Positions 16,945 to 24,732 are shown, counted from the stretch's first letter. The stretch is 34,329 nucleotides of DNA from Chloroflexota bacterium (GCA_015478675.1 JADMIH010000024.1:1-34329); one strand, 5' to 3'. Notes: a model not told the origin generated them from the letters alone. Numbers and translations: made by a program.

Positions 16945-17226
16945 TCAGGCGTTGCCGCCTGCATCGTTGTGTATATCAGCACCGGAACTGCCGCTACGGG
17001 GCGTGGAAAGGCTATCGAGAAAGGCGTTGAGGCCGCTCAGGGCCGCACTACCCACGCGTTGTCCTATCGCGCTGCCAACCACGCCGCCCACCATCGCGCC
17101 GACAAAGGTGCCGACTATGGGGACGGGGATGGCAGCGGTGCCGATCTCTGCCCCCGCGATTACGCCTGCACCGAGCCCTGCCAGGCCGCCCATCTGCTCG
17201 TTGCGCTCTTGCTCATTCTTTTCCAT
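16945..17226 (-). CDS. Small glycine-zipper protein
   Basis: This 93-residue protein has a charged, Asn/Glu-rich first 12 residues followed by a continuous Gly/Ala/Val region with spaced glycines (GLAGLGAGVIAGAEIG, GTFVGAMVGGVVGSAIG). This is the glycine-zipper pattern of small membrane-inserting proteins. The C-terminal 25 residues are polar. AAAGGAG lies 9 bp before the ATG. The function is unknown; members of this loose group act in the envelope or as colicin-like or stress proteins. It stands alone between two plus-strand genes. Confidence 0.7.
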   Translation of the reverse strand: MEKNEQERNEQMGGLAGLGAGVIAGAEIGTAAIPVPIVGTFVGAMVGGVVGSAIGQRVGSAALSGLNAFLDSLSTPRSGSSGADIHNDAGGNA

Positions 17227-17353
17227 ATCTGTAAGCTCCTTTCATAAGTAGACCCGCCATTGTCAGTATCTTATAGACGCAAGCGGTGACCATTTTGTTT
17301 CAGTCGTACTTCAATTTAGATACAATCGCCTTGCGGTGAAGGGGTGTGCAACT

Positions 17354-17382
17354 TTGACGTAGCGATTGCGTATGTCTATAAT
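17354..17382 (+). promoter_or_regulatory. Promoter of the VWA-FHA-amidase operon
   Basis: TTGACG (17354-17359), a 17-bp spacer and TATAAT (17377-17382) give a start near 17389, about 46 bases before the ATG at 17435. It is the only good promoter seen before the four-gene run ending at 20862. Confidence 0.75.
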
Positions 17383-17434
17383 GATTGGACGGGAAACCCG
17401 CTTCTAACAGATTATAGCACCAGGAGAAGGCATT

Positions 17435-18724
17435 ATGGCAGGCGAGCTAAGCATACAGTCTACCTTATCGCGCTCTACGATACCGGTGATGAACGTGGAG
17501 CAGCTTGTTTACTGCTTGCTTGAGCTGCGCCCTTCAGAGACAGGATCGCAGGCTCCGTTGCCTCTCAACCTCTCGCTGGTGCTGGACCATAGCGGCTCGA
17601 TGAATGGCTCTAAGATAGAGAACCTGCGCGAGGCTACATCGCTGCTGCTCGATATGCTCCAACCGCAAGATTATATCTCGATTATCTTCTTCAATAGCCG
17701 CAACGAAGTGGCTTTTCCTTCACAGCAGATAACCGATCCTGCGCGCCGGGCCGACCTGAAGGCTCTTATCGCCAGGCTGCCTGCTGAGGGCGGGACCAAC
17801 ATGGCCCCTGCTATGGAAGCGGGGATTATTGAGCTACGCAAGCATATGGTGATGAGCGGCGCGCCGGGTGGTGGGCAGGTGAACAGGCTTGTGCTTCTAA
17901 CTGACGGCATAACTGAAAAGGAGAAGCGCTGTCTGGAGCAAGCCGAGCAAGCTGCCCGCATCGGAGTGCCTATCACCGCTCTGGGGATCGGCAAAGACTG
18001 GAACGACAAGCTGATGCAGGAGATCGGCCAGCGCAGTGGCGGCGACTCTGATTACATTTCATTGCCTGAGAGTATACGCGTTCACTTCACTCGCACAGTG
18101 CAGCAGATGCAGGCAGTGGCAATCCAGCGGGCCGCGATGAGGGTGAGGCCGGCGCTCGGCATAGAGGTGCGCAGCCTGTATCGCGTCCACCCACTTATAG
18201 CACGTATACAGCCCGGCCAGGCTAGCGTGGCTGAAGATAGGGGGGCAAGTGTAGTTCTGGGAGAATTAGAGAGGGGGCACGGGCAGACGCTGCTCGTTGA
18301 GTTTGTGGTACCTTCAAGGCCCGCAGGCTCCTACCGCATAGCTCAGATAGAGGTGGATTACGACGTGCCGCAGTCGAGCCTTGTTGGGCAGCGTGCTGGG
18401 CTGGACGTTCTGCTCAACTACTCGCATGACCCCGCGGCCGCATCGCCACCTGACCCGCGTGTGATGAACATAGTGGAAAAGGTGAGCGCCTTCAAGCTGC
18501 AAACGAGAGCGTTAGAGGACCTTGAGGCGGGCAATGTACATGCAGCCACGCAGAAACTGCAAGGCGCGCTTACGCATCTTCTTAACCAGGGCGATATGGA
18601 GCTTGCCGCCACTGTACAGCAGGAGCTTTCCAACCTGGAAAAAGGACGCACGATGACGCCGGAGGGGCGCAAAACGATCAGATTTGAGAGCGGCAAAACC
18701 GTCAGGCTGGGACAAAGCCAGTAA
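17435..18724 (+). CDS. Cytoplasmic von Willebrand factor A domain protein
   Basis: This 429-residue protein lacks a signal peptide or membrane helix. Its VWA domain (about 44-235) has a complete metal-binding MIDAS: DHSGSM with Asp51, Ser53 and Ser55, then Thr121 in GGTNM and Asp157 in LLTDG. A beta-rich middle part (about 240-345, VVLGELERGHGQTLLVEF) and a helical C-terminus (FKLQTRALEDLEAGNVHAA) follow, a layout shared with stand-alone VWA proteins near FHA or Ser/Thr-kinase genes. VWA domains mediate metal-dependent protein binding. It heads a tight four-gene operon with a membrane protein, an FHA protein and a cell wall amidase. Confidence 0.85.
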   Translation: MAGELSIQSTLSRSTIPVMNVEQLVYCLLELRPSETGSQAPLPLNLSLVLDHSGSMNGSKIENLREATSLLLDMLQPQDYISIIFFNSRNEVAFPSQQITDPARRADLKALIARLPAEGGTNMAPAMEAGIIELRKHMVMSGAPGGGQVNRLVLLTDGITEKEKRCLEQAEQAARIGVPITALGIGKDWNDKLMQEIGQRSGGDSDYISLPESIRVHFTRTVQQMQAVAIQRAAMRVRPALGIEVRSLYRVHPLIARIQPGQASVAEDRGASVVLGELERGHGQTLLVEFVVPSRPAGSYRIAQIEVDYDVPQSSLVGQRAGLDVLLNYSHDPAAASPPDPRVMNIVEKVSAFKLQTRALEDLEAGNVHAATQKLQGALTHLLNQGDMELAATVQQELSNLEKGRTMTPEGRKTIRFESGKTVRLGQSQ

Positions 18725-18731
18725 CCATCAT

Positions 18732-19136
18732 ATGAAGGGTAAGCAACAACCAACGGAGAGAGCGCTTCTAAGTTACATCGCGCTGCTGCAAGGGGGCTAC
18801 TACGTCATCACAGGCATCTGGCCGTTGGTACACATCCGCAGCTTCATGGCGATCACCGGACGCAAGACCGACCTGTGGCTCGTCAAAACCGCCGGGGTGT
18901 TGATTACCACCATAGACAGTACGCTGGGGGTGGCGGGACTAAGAGGGAAAACCACACCTGAGATTTCTTTCCTGGCGATAGGGAGCGCGCTGGGTCTCAC
19001 CGGAATAGACATTGTGTACGTGGCGAAGAAACAGATTTCGCCGATCTACTTGCTGGATGCAGTGGCGGAGCTAGGGGTGATTGGCCTGTGGGGGATCAGC
19101 GTAAGGAGTAAGATTGCTATGGGTAAGGAATGCTGA
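18732..19136 (+). CDS. Small four-helix membrane protein
   Basis: This 134-residue protein has four predicted membrane segments, around residues 14-32 (IALLQGGYYVITGIWPLVH), 50-68 (KTAGVLITTIDSTLGVAGL), 80-97 and 107-124. GIWPLVHIRSFMAITGRKTD and LWLVKTAGVLI resemble a widespread uncharacterised membrane family, for which I know no named function. It begins 8 bp after the VWA stop at the first ATG clear of that gene. Its own stop lies 27 bp before the zinc-ribbon/FHA start. Its place between two signalling-type cytoplasmic proteins suggests it may be their membrane partner. Confidence 0.7.
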   Translation: MKGKQQPTERALLSYIALLQGGYYVITGIWPLVHIRSFMAITGRKTDLWLVKTAGVLITTIDSTLGVAGLRGKTTPEISFLAIGSALGLTGIDIVYVAKKQISPIYLLDAVAELGVIGLWGISVRSKIAMGKEC

Positions 19137-19162
19137 GACAAAGAGAGTGGAGAGCTAGAGAT

Positions 19163-19843
19163 ATGGCGATATATTGTCTGAATTGCGGAGTAGAGTTGCC
19201 TGAAGGAGTGGCGTTTTGCGATGCCTGCGGCACACCTGTACGGGGGCAACAGGGGCAAGCCGCCGGAGGAGCGCCTGCAACGCAGCGTGCTAACGGCAAC
19301 GGAGCAGGTATAGGGGCTGTGGCATGCCCGGTCTGCGGGGCGGGCGCTCTGCCAGGCGAGGCATTTTGCGACAACTGCGGCGCTTCGCTGCTAGCGCCCG
19401 CCCCGCAGACCGGATATGCGCCTGCTTTGCTTCCAGCCTCTCCCGCGCCCCCGCCGCAAGCCGCGCTGCCTCTCTATTCACAAGGCGCTGTATCGAATTA
19501 CCCACCTGCCCATTTGACCCCACAGATAATTGTGAAGTCGCCGCCTCCCCCCGCGACGATTACTGTGCCCGATAAGCCGGAGCTTATAGTGGGCCGCTCT
19601 GACCAGCAAAGCAACAGTTATCCCGATGTAGACCTGGGGCCATATGGCGGGCTTGACCTGGGAGTATCGCGCAGGCATTTTCGGCTGACGCGCAATAATG
19701 ACCAGTTCTATATAGAAGACCTCAATTCTATGAACGGCTCTATAGTTAACAGCCAGCGCATACCCCCCTACACATTGCAGCCGCTCAGATCAGGAGATCG
19801 GATTCTCCTGGGCAAGATGGAGCTTGCCTTCGAGTTGTTGTGA
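19163..19843 (+). CDS. Double zinc-ribbon and FHA domain protein
   Basis: This 226-residue protein carries two zinc ribbons, CLNCG...CDACG (4-25) and CPVCG...CDNCG (about 54-76). A Pro/Ala linker with a few hydrophobic residues follows, then a C-terminal FHA domain. The FHA signature is complete: GRSDQQ after the first strand, GVSRRHFRL, and the late NSMNGSIVN turn. FHA domains bind phosphothreonine peptides, so a Ser/Thr kinase partner is implied, but none lies in the window. I start at ATG 19163, immediately before the first ribbon; an in-frame ATG at 19130 overlaps the previous gene. Its stop overlaps the GTG of the amidase. Confidence 0.87.
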   Translation: MAIYCLNCGVELPEGVAFCDACGTPVRGQQGQAAGGAPATQRANGNGAGIGAVACPVCGAGALPGEAFCDNCGASLLAPAPQTGYAPALLPASPAPPPQAALPLYSQGAVSNYPPAHLTPQIIVKSPPPPATITVPDKPELIVGRSDQQSNSYPDVDLGPYGGLDLGVSRRHFRLTRNNDQFYIEDLNSMNGSIVNSQRIPPYTLQPLRSGDRILLGKMELAFELL

Positions 19844-20862
19844 GTGAAGCTCGGAAGTGGAGATTGCCCATAGCGGCTCTTTCCTGCGCTCTCCTCTTCG
19901 CGCTCATAGCAGGGTGCGGGCAGATCAACTCTACGAACTCTGCGGCTCCGGTCGAAGCGACTATTACCGTCACCCAGTCTGAGGTTGCTGTTGAAGAGGC
20001 TAGCACAACAGCGGAGCCTGTGGCTACGACAGCAACCGCTACTATCCCTCTGCCTGGTATGCCTGCCTGCTCAGAGCCGCCACCCGATGAAGTAGCCGGG
20101 CCTATGGCGGAGCCTGCACAAGCAACTGTGCCCAACAGAGCTACACCGGAGGCGCAGCCTGCAATAGTGACACAAGCGACACAAGTGACACAGAGCGCGG
20201 GCAGGATAGTAGCCCTCGATCCTGGACATGGGGGCAAAGAGACAGGCGCTGAGTCGGCTCGTGGGCTTATAGAGAAGAATGTCAACCTCGAGATTGGGCT
20301 GAAGCTGGCCGATCTGCTGCGTACAAACGGCTATGTGCCTGTGCTTACGCGCAACAGCGACATCGGCGTGAACGTGGGGGGCAAGGACCTCAACGGCAAC
20401 GGCGTGGTGGATAATGACGACGACTTGCAAGCCAGAGTGGATATAGCCAATGCCGCTCGTGCCGACTTGTTAATCAGTCTGCACAACGACTCTACCAACG
20501 ATCCTGCGACGAATGGCACCACCGTCTATTACTGCGAGACCCGGCCTTTTGCAGCGGAAAACAGGCGGCTCACGTCTACGCTTGAGGAGCATCTGGTTGC
20601 CTCGATAAGGGCAGCAGGCTATAACACCGCCAACAAGGGGATAAGCGACGATGCGCCTTTACGAAAGCCTTACGGCCATCTTTTTGTGCTGGGGCCGCTG
20701 ACGCCTCGTGTAGCCCGCGCCAGTAATATGCCGGGTGCGCTCGGAGAGACCCTCTACCTGAGCAACCCGACTGAGGCGTCGCTGTTGGCGAATGACTCGG
20801 TCCTCTCGGCCATCGCCAGAGGTTATTACGACGGTATACAGGCATACTTTGCCGGGCAGTAA
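19840..20862 (+). CDS. N-acetylmuramoyl-L-alanine amidase lipoprotein (Amidase_3)
   Basis: This 340-residue zinc amidase cleaves the bond between N-acetylmuramic acid and the stem peptide of peptidoglycan. The signal sequence ends in the lipobox IAGC (Cys26), so it is probably a lipoprotein on the outer face of the membrane. A Thr/Pro-rich linker runs to about residue 118. The catalytic domain has His130 (DPGHGG), Glu145 (LIEKN), His215 (ISLHND) and the catalytic Glu303 (LGETLYL). A DLNGNGVVDNDDD insertion (183-195) looks calcium-binding. The start is GTG, overlapping the FHA gene by four bases (GTGA), so the two are translationally coupled. Confidence 0.9.
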   Translation: MSEARKWRLPIAALSCALLFALIAGCGQINSTNSAAPVEATITVTQSEVAVEEASTTAEPVATTATATIPLPGMPACSEPPPDEVAGPMAEPAQATVPNRATPEAQPAIVTQATQVTQSAGRIVALDPGHGGKETGAESARGLIEKNVNLEIGLKLADLLRTNGYVPVLTRNSDIGVNVGGKDLNGNGVVDNDDDLQARVDIANAARADLLISLHNDSTNDPATNGTTVYYCETRPFAAENRRLTSTLEEHLVASIRAAGYNTANKGISDDAPLRKPYGHLFVLGPLTPRVARASNMPGALGETLYLSNPTEASLLANDSVLSAIARGYYDGIQAYFAGQ

Positions 20863-20920
20863 TGCCCAAAGACCTGCACAACAGTGCCGTCTCGAAGCCA
20901 ACCTCTGAAACCACCAATCC

Positions 20921-20963
20921 TGGTCACTGATAGCCACCTGTTGGTATAATGTAGTTAGAGGAG
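20921..20963 (+). promoter_or_regulatory. Promoter and ribosome binding site of the ferredoxin-thioredoxin gene
   Basis: A weak TGGTCA (20921-20926) is followed after 18 bp by a perfect TATAAT (20945-20950). AGAGGAG (20957-20963) lies 7 bp before ATG 20971. The leader is therefore only about 14 bases. Confidence 0.55.
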
Positions 20964-20970
20964 ATTACAT

Positions 20971-21876
20971 ATGCCTGTACTGGTGAACCCAAAAACTTGC
21001 CTTGACCGCGAGCACTGTTTTGCTGCCGCGGCGTGCCCTTACGGGGCCTTCCTGCATAACTCGATGAAAAAGACCTGGGAGATAGACGCCACGATATGCG
21101 GAGACTGCCCCGGCCCGTGCCTCAATTTTTGCGATCAATATGCCCTTCACTGGGGCAATGACCTTATAGACCTCAAGCTGGTGAAGGCCGAGGTAGACGG
21201 CACAATGAAGCCCGCGCAGGTAGCTGCGGCGCGTCTCAAGCACAAGGAAGAGGCCAAAGAGGCACAAGAAGCCGCCAGGGTGAAGAGCGCGGAAAGTATA
21301 TTCAGCCTTACCCGCGCCACTTTTGAAAGTGCTGTGCTGCGCTCAAAGTTGCCCGTAGTGGTAGACTGCTGGGCTGACTGGTGCGAGCCTTGTAAGCAGT
21401 TCTCGCCCGTGTTTGACGCGACGGCCAGGCAGTACGCGGGTGTTGTGAAGTTCGCGAAACTGGATACTGAAGCCGAGCCTGTATTAGCACGTGGGCTTGG
21501 CGTAACCGCGCTGCCTACGGTGTTGATCTTCTACAAGGGGCAAATAATCAACGCTGCCGAGGGTGCGCTGCCCACACAGCAATTCCAGACCTGGATTTAC
21601 CAGACGTTGGCGGCGATACGCCAGTATGAGGCCCAGTTGGAAGCAGAATCGGAGGAGGCTATAACAGCAGCCTCTGAGCGTGTAGCCAACCTGGATAAGC
21701 ACGCCCCCGAATATGGAAAGAGTGAGTTGGAGCCTGCCGCGAAACCGTCCGCGCCGCTACCACCTTCGAGCCTGGTGCTGGACCCACGAGCCGATGCCGG
21801 GCCTGCGCAGAGGCCGGGCGATGACCCGGGTAAGGGTAGAGGCAAGCAGACCGCCAGCGGGTTATATATACCTTAA
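20971..21876 (+). CDS. Ferredoxin-like Cys cluster fused to thioredoxin
   Basis: This 301-residue protein has three parts. Residues 1-60 carry seven cysteines (10, 16, 22, 43, 46, 50, 54). The last four have spacing C-x2-C-x3-C-x3-C, and CPYGAF and CPGPCLNFC recall 4Fe-4S ferredoxin segments. A charged helical linker rich in Lys/Glu/Ala (about 85-108) follows. The thioredoxin domain (110-225) has WCEPCK, with Cys138 and Cys141, and the cis-Pro loop TALPT. Glu replaces the usual Gly in the active site, which should alter its redox potential. The C-terminal 70 residues are disordered and Pro-rich. An iron-sulfur-driven disulfide reductase is a reasonable inference, not shown. Confidence 0.8.
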   Translation: MPVLVNPKTCLDREHCFAAAACPYGAFLHNSMKKTWEIDATICGDCPGPCLNFCDQYALHWGNDLIDLKLVKAEVDGTMKPAQVAAARLKHKEEAKEAQEAARVKSAESIFSLTRATFESAVLRSKLPVVVDCWADWCEPCKQFSPVFDATARQYAGVVKFAKLDTEAEPVLARGLGVTALPTVLIFYKGQIINAAEGALPTQQFQTWIYQTLAAIRQYEAQLEAESEEAITAASERVANLDKHAPEYGKSELEPAAKPSAPLPPSSLVLDPRADAGPAQRPGDDPGKGRGKQTASGLYIP

Positions 21877-21988
21877 GACGACAGGTGAGCGGTGCGGCTT
21901 GTATTACCATGGACATCGTTGGGGTAGGATCAGGAGCCTGCCACAGCCGGAGAGGGGTGGCACAACTGGCTTCTTTAGTCGTTGGAGC

Positions 21989-22291
21989 CTAGCGTCGGGC
22001 GAGTCGAGAGGTGAAGATACACCAGAAGAGGGAGAAGACGAAAGCTCCGATGGCTGCTGTGATGAGCATTACGCCATCAAGAGCCGGCTCCTTAGGCAAG
22101 GAGAGAGGCAGGCGCGGACGGACGATCTGGGTGGCTACCCACGCTCCCAGCACGCCAAATAGGATGGAGCCAAAGAAGCCAAGGGGCACGCGACCGCCGG
22201 CGAATAGGTCAGCTACATAACCTATCAAGGCGGCGAGGAGCACAAGCACCAGTAATCGGGGCAGATCATCAACGGAAAAAGAGAGATTCAT
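21989..22291 (-). CDS. Small membrane protein, GlsB/YeaQ-like
   Basis: This 100-residue protein has three membrane segments. The central stretch ALIGYVADLFAGGRVPLGFFGSILFGVLGAWVAT has the G-rich pattern of the GlsB/YeaQ/YmgE (transglycosylase-associated) family, whose members are small stress-linked membrane proteins of uncertain function. The final helix ends with SRLARR. The family call is moderate because the protein is longer than typical members at both ends. It is the last gene of a minus-strand pair, 30 bp downstream of the 185-residue protein, and is probably co-transcribed with it. Confidence 0.65.
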   Translation of the reverse strand: MNLSFSVDDLPRLLVLVLLAALIGYVADLFAGGRVPLGFFGSILFGVLGAWVATQIVRPRLPLSLPKEPALDGVMLITAAIGAFVFSLFWCIFTSRLARR

Positions 22292-22321
22292 AATTGTCGT
22301 TTGGGAGCTAACAACCAGGGT

Positions 22322-22879
22322 TTATAAGCTGGTAAGTTTCTCCAGGCGCTTGAAGCCACGAAGCACCGCAGCCATAAAAGCAAAAACAGGCTCCCAACCG
22401 GGGAAGCGCTGGCGGTAGTAAAGATAATCTTCGCCGCGCACCCCTATGTAGCGGCGTATGTCTTCAGGCGTCAGGTCGCGGAAGGCCGCACGAATGCGCG
22501 CTTCTGTGCTATCTATATCTCCTGTTGAGTCGGGGGGTGCGTAACGGAGCTTGGTGAGGGAGACACGCCCAATGGAGAGCAGAGGCTTCCTCCTTGATGC
22601 AAGGCCGGCAAATTGCTCGCCTGTATTCTGAGTTGAGGCGTTGAGGGTCGCGGGGTCGAGGCCCAACCGTGCAGCCAGGCTATTCTGCATCCCTTTACGA
22701 GCGACAGGCGATAGCTCAGCTGACTGGAGCCTGCTTGCGCGCTGCGCTATAAAGAGCAAATCTTCGAGCTCGGAACGTTGCTCAGGGTGCCGTGCCAGGT
22801 AGCGAGCTACATCGAGGGGAATCTCCTGGCCCGACGAAAGAGCTTGCAGGCATTGCTCCAGCAAATCTTCAGTGCGCAT
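22322..22879 (-). CDS. Uncharacterised protein with anti-sigma-like N-terminus
   Basis: This 185-residue soluble protein has a first 45 residues (LLEQCLQALSSGQEIPLDVARYLARHPEQRSELEDLL) that resemble the short helical start found in many Chloroflexota and planctomycete proteins linked to ECF sigma factors, where it precedes a membrane or receptor part. Here no membrane helix follows. The C-terminal 60 residues (RIRAAFRDLTPEDIRRYIGVRGEDYLYYRQRF) are unassigned. No sigma factor gene is adjacent. It is a real gene by codon pattern and because a good minus-strand promoter lies upstream at 23008-22980. The function is unknown. Confidence 0.65.
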   Translation of the reverse strand: MRTEDLLEQCLQALSSGQEIPLDVARYLARHPEQRSELEDLLFIAQRASRLQSAELSPVARKGMQNSLAARLGLDPATLNASTQNTGEQFAGLASRRKPLLSIGRVSLTKLRYAPPDSTGDIDSTEARIRAAFRDLTPEDIRRYIGVRGEDYLYYRQRFPGWEPVFAFMAAVLRGFKRLEKLTSL

Positions 22880-22979
22880 GTTGTTGGCTTATCTCCAATA
22901 AATCGAGGGTCTGAAACAGAGGTACATTGCGGTGCGCTCACCTGACCTGGGGCCAAGGGGCACTAAGGATAATCTCCCT

Positions 22980-23008
22980 ATTTTACCATCTATTACAACG
23001 ATACGCAA
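22980..23008 (-). promoter_or_regulatory. Minus-strand promoter of the 22322-22879 gene
   Basis: On the minus strand, TTGCGT (23008-23003), a 17-bp spacer and TAAAAT (22985-22980). The start is expected near 22973, giving a leader of about 94 bases. The terminal motif of repeat copy B ends 14 bp upstream of the -35 box. Confidence 0.55.
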
Positions 23009-23016
23009 AAGTCTTT

Positions 23017-23195
23017 GTTACGGTAAGCGTTCAGAGTATGGGTGGAGCAATCTTCCTGGGGTATCTGTGGAGGCGTACCCTTACCGGCCCTCACCCACCC
23101 TCACCCCCAACCCCCTCTCCCATGAAGGGAGAGGGGGCTTTATTCCTGCTGAGTATCGGCGGCTATGCCCCTGCACCCCAACTCTGAACATTTAC
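23017..23195 (+). repeat. Dispersed MITE-like element, copy B
   Basis: The element runs from GTTACGGTAAGCGTTCAGAGT (23017 onward; core from 23023) to ACTCTGAACATTTAC (23181-23195), about 175 bp. The head is GGGTGGAGCAATCTTCCTGGGG. A perfect 11-bp hairpin has arms at 23111-23121 and 23127-23137 and loop ATGAA. The tail is CCCCTGCACCCCAACTCTGAA. It has no coding capacity. It lies tail to tail with copy C, separated by 8 bp. Confidence 0.8.
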
Positions 23196-23203
23196 TTGTT
23201 ACG

Positions 23204-23374
23204 GTAAATGTTCAGAGTAGGGTGGAAAGGCAAGCCCCTGACGAGGTTACAGGGATAATTAAAGCCCCCTCTCCCATGAAGGGAGAGGGGGTTTGGGGGT
23301 GAGGGTGCGTGAGGAGAGGATACACCCGCACGGATGCCCCAAGAAGGTTGCGCCACCCTGTTCTGAACATTTAC
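23204..23374 (-). repeat. Dispersed MITE-like element, copy C (inverted)
   Basis: The element is bounded by GTAAATGTTCAGAGT (23204-23218) and TTCTGAACATTTAC (23361-23374), about 170 bp, with its head at the right (CCCCAAGAAGGTTGCGCCACCC). It has the same internal hairpin (arms 23265-23275 and 23281-23291, loop ATGAA). The left side AAGCCCCTGACGAGG matches the reverse complement of the tail region of copy A. Its right end is 13 bp from the -35 box of the yacL-like gene. Confidence 0.8.
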
Positions 23375-23387
23375 GGCACGAGTTGCT

Positions 23388-23416
23388 TTGACACTCCGGT
23401 ACCCTTGTGCTATCAT
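23388..23416 (+). promoter_or_regulatory. Promoter of the yacL-isp operon
   Basis: TTGACA (23388-23393), a 17-bp spacer and TATCAT (23411-23416). The start is expected near 23423, leaving a leader of about 120 bases. Its first bases (GAGAC, 23422-23426) can pair with GTCTC (23455-23459). The leader is otherwise featureless. Confidence 0.7.
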
Positions 23417-23542
23417 CATCCGAGACGACTCTGTAATCCCCCGCAGAAGGTTGGGTCTCAGGTGTTGATCTATTTGGCCGGACAAAGTTAAAGAGAGTGT
23501 TTGTAGCTACTGCGGGCAGCGACATATATAGAGACAGCTTCT

Positions 23543-24688
23543 ATGTCATTCAGCAGAACGGTCCGTGTGATTGGCATGCTGCTTTTCGCTGCGGCAGGTT
23601 TCCTTCTGGCCCTCTACTTGTCTCCTGTACTCTACGGCGATAGCCCGAATAGCTTTTCCGAGCTTGTGCTGCCCCTCACTATTGTGGGGGCAATCGTGGG
23701 CCTTATGGCTACGCCTTATTTGACCGTTTATCCCCTGCGTGCTGCGCGTAACCGCCTGCGGCTGATGCCGGCGACCGACCTCCTCTGGGCCACGCTGGGC
23801 CTCTTCGTGGGGCTTGTGCTGGGTGCGCTCATCTCGTGGCCGCTCAGCATACTGCCAGGGTGGGTCGGACGGGTTGCTCCCACAGTAGCGACGCTGCTCC
23901 TTGCGTGCGTGGGCGTTTACGCCGCTATCTTGCGCAAGCGCGACCTGCTTGACACGTTACACTCTGTGCGAGGGACCGTGCCCTCTCAAGCGATAACCGG
24001 CAGCAAGGTGCCGCAAATTGAGAGCATGTTCATAAATGGCAACCAGCCTGGCGATAATTCACACGCAGGCGAGAAGATACAGCTCGATAAGTACCTCCTT
24101 GTGGATACCAGCGCAATTATTGACGGGCGCATAGCGGATATAAGCAAAACGGGCTTTATAGATGGTACACTGCTCGTGCCACGCTTCGTCCTCAATGAAT
24201 TGCAGCACATCGCCGATTCGCCCGATCCACTGCGTCGTGCTCGCGGGCGGCGGGGGTTGGATATGCTCAACCGCCTACAAAAAGAAGCTGTAGCGCCTAT
24301 CCAAATAAGCGAAGTGGATGCCGAAGACATTCCTGAGGTGGATGGTAAGCTGGTGAAGATAGCGCGGGTTTACAGGTGCCCTGTTATCACCAACGACTTC
24401 AACCTTAATCGGGTCGCCGAGATCCAGGGCGTCAAGGTGCTGAACATCAACGAGCTTGCGAACGCCGTCAAGCCGGTGGTGATCCCAGGCGAGGAGATGA
24501 ACGTGCGTGTTATACAAGAAGGGAAAGAGTTGGGGCAAGGGGTCGCCTACCTGGACGACGGCACGATGGTGGTGGTTGAGAATGGCAGAAAGTACCTGCA
24601 CAACGACGTTGAAGTGGTAGTGACTCGCGTTCTGCAAACAGTGGCGGGCCGAATGATATTCGCGCAAATGAAAAATGGGCGAAGCTGA
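23543..24688 (+). CDS. yacL: PIN/TRAM domain membrane protein, YacL-like
   Basis: This 381-residue protein has four hydrophobic segments in the first 130 residues, a short linker, and a PIN nuclease-like domain from about 183. Acidic residues lie in LLVDTSAIIDGRI (Asp188, Asp194) and in VITNDFNLNRVA. A C-terminal TRAM domain (about 312-375) follows, a predicted RNA-binding fold (VIPGEEMNVRVIQEGKELGQG). This matches Bacillus YacL in domain order and length, and YacL genes also precede ispD and ispF in Firmicutes, supporting orthology. The biochemical role is not established; a membrane-associated RNase is the usual guess. It heads a four-gene run with ispD, ispF and dtd. Confidence 0.9.
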   Translation: MSFSRTVRVIGMLLFAAAGFLLALYLSPVLYGDSPNSFSELVLPLTIVGAIVGLMATPYLTVYPLRAARNRLRLMPATDLLWATLGLFVGLVLGALISWPLSILPGWVGRVAPTVATLLLACVGVYAAILRKRDLLDTLHSVRGTVPSQAITGSKVPQIESMFINGNQPGDNSHAGEKIQLDKYLLVDTSAIIDGRIADISKTGFIDGTLLVPRFVLNELQHIADSPDPLRRARGRRGLDMLNRLQKEAVAPIQISEVDAEDIPEVDGKLVKIARVYRCPVITNDFNLNRVAEIQGVKVLNINELANAVKPVVIPGEEMNVRVIQEGKELGQGVAYLDDGTMVVVENGRKYLHNDVEVVVTRVLQTVAGRMIFAQMKNGRS

Positions 24689-24732
24689 CCAATTATGTAT
24701 CACTTCGCGCCGAAAGCGGGGCAGGAGCAACT

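Noticed and set aside
21713..22162. A 149-codon plus-strand frame after the thioredoxin fusion gene.
   Set aside because: It overlaps the end of the fusion gene and the opposite-strand membrane protein gene, and has no recognisable motif or ribosome binding site.
23111..23291. The CTCCC-ATGAA-GGGAG hairpins as transcription terminators.
   Set aside because: They have no U-tract, occur at the same place inside each repeat element, and do not sit at consistent distances from gene ends.
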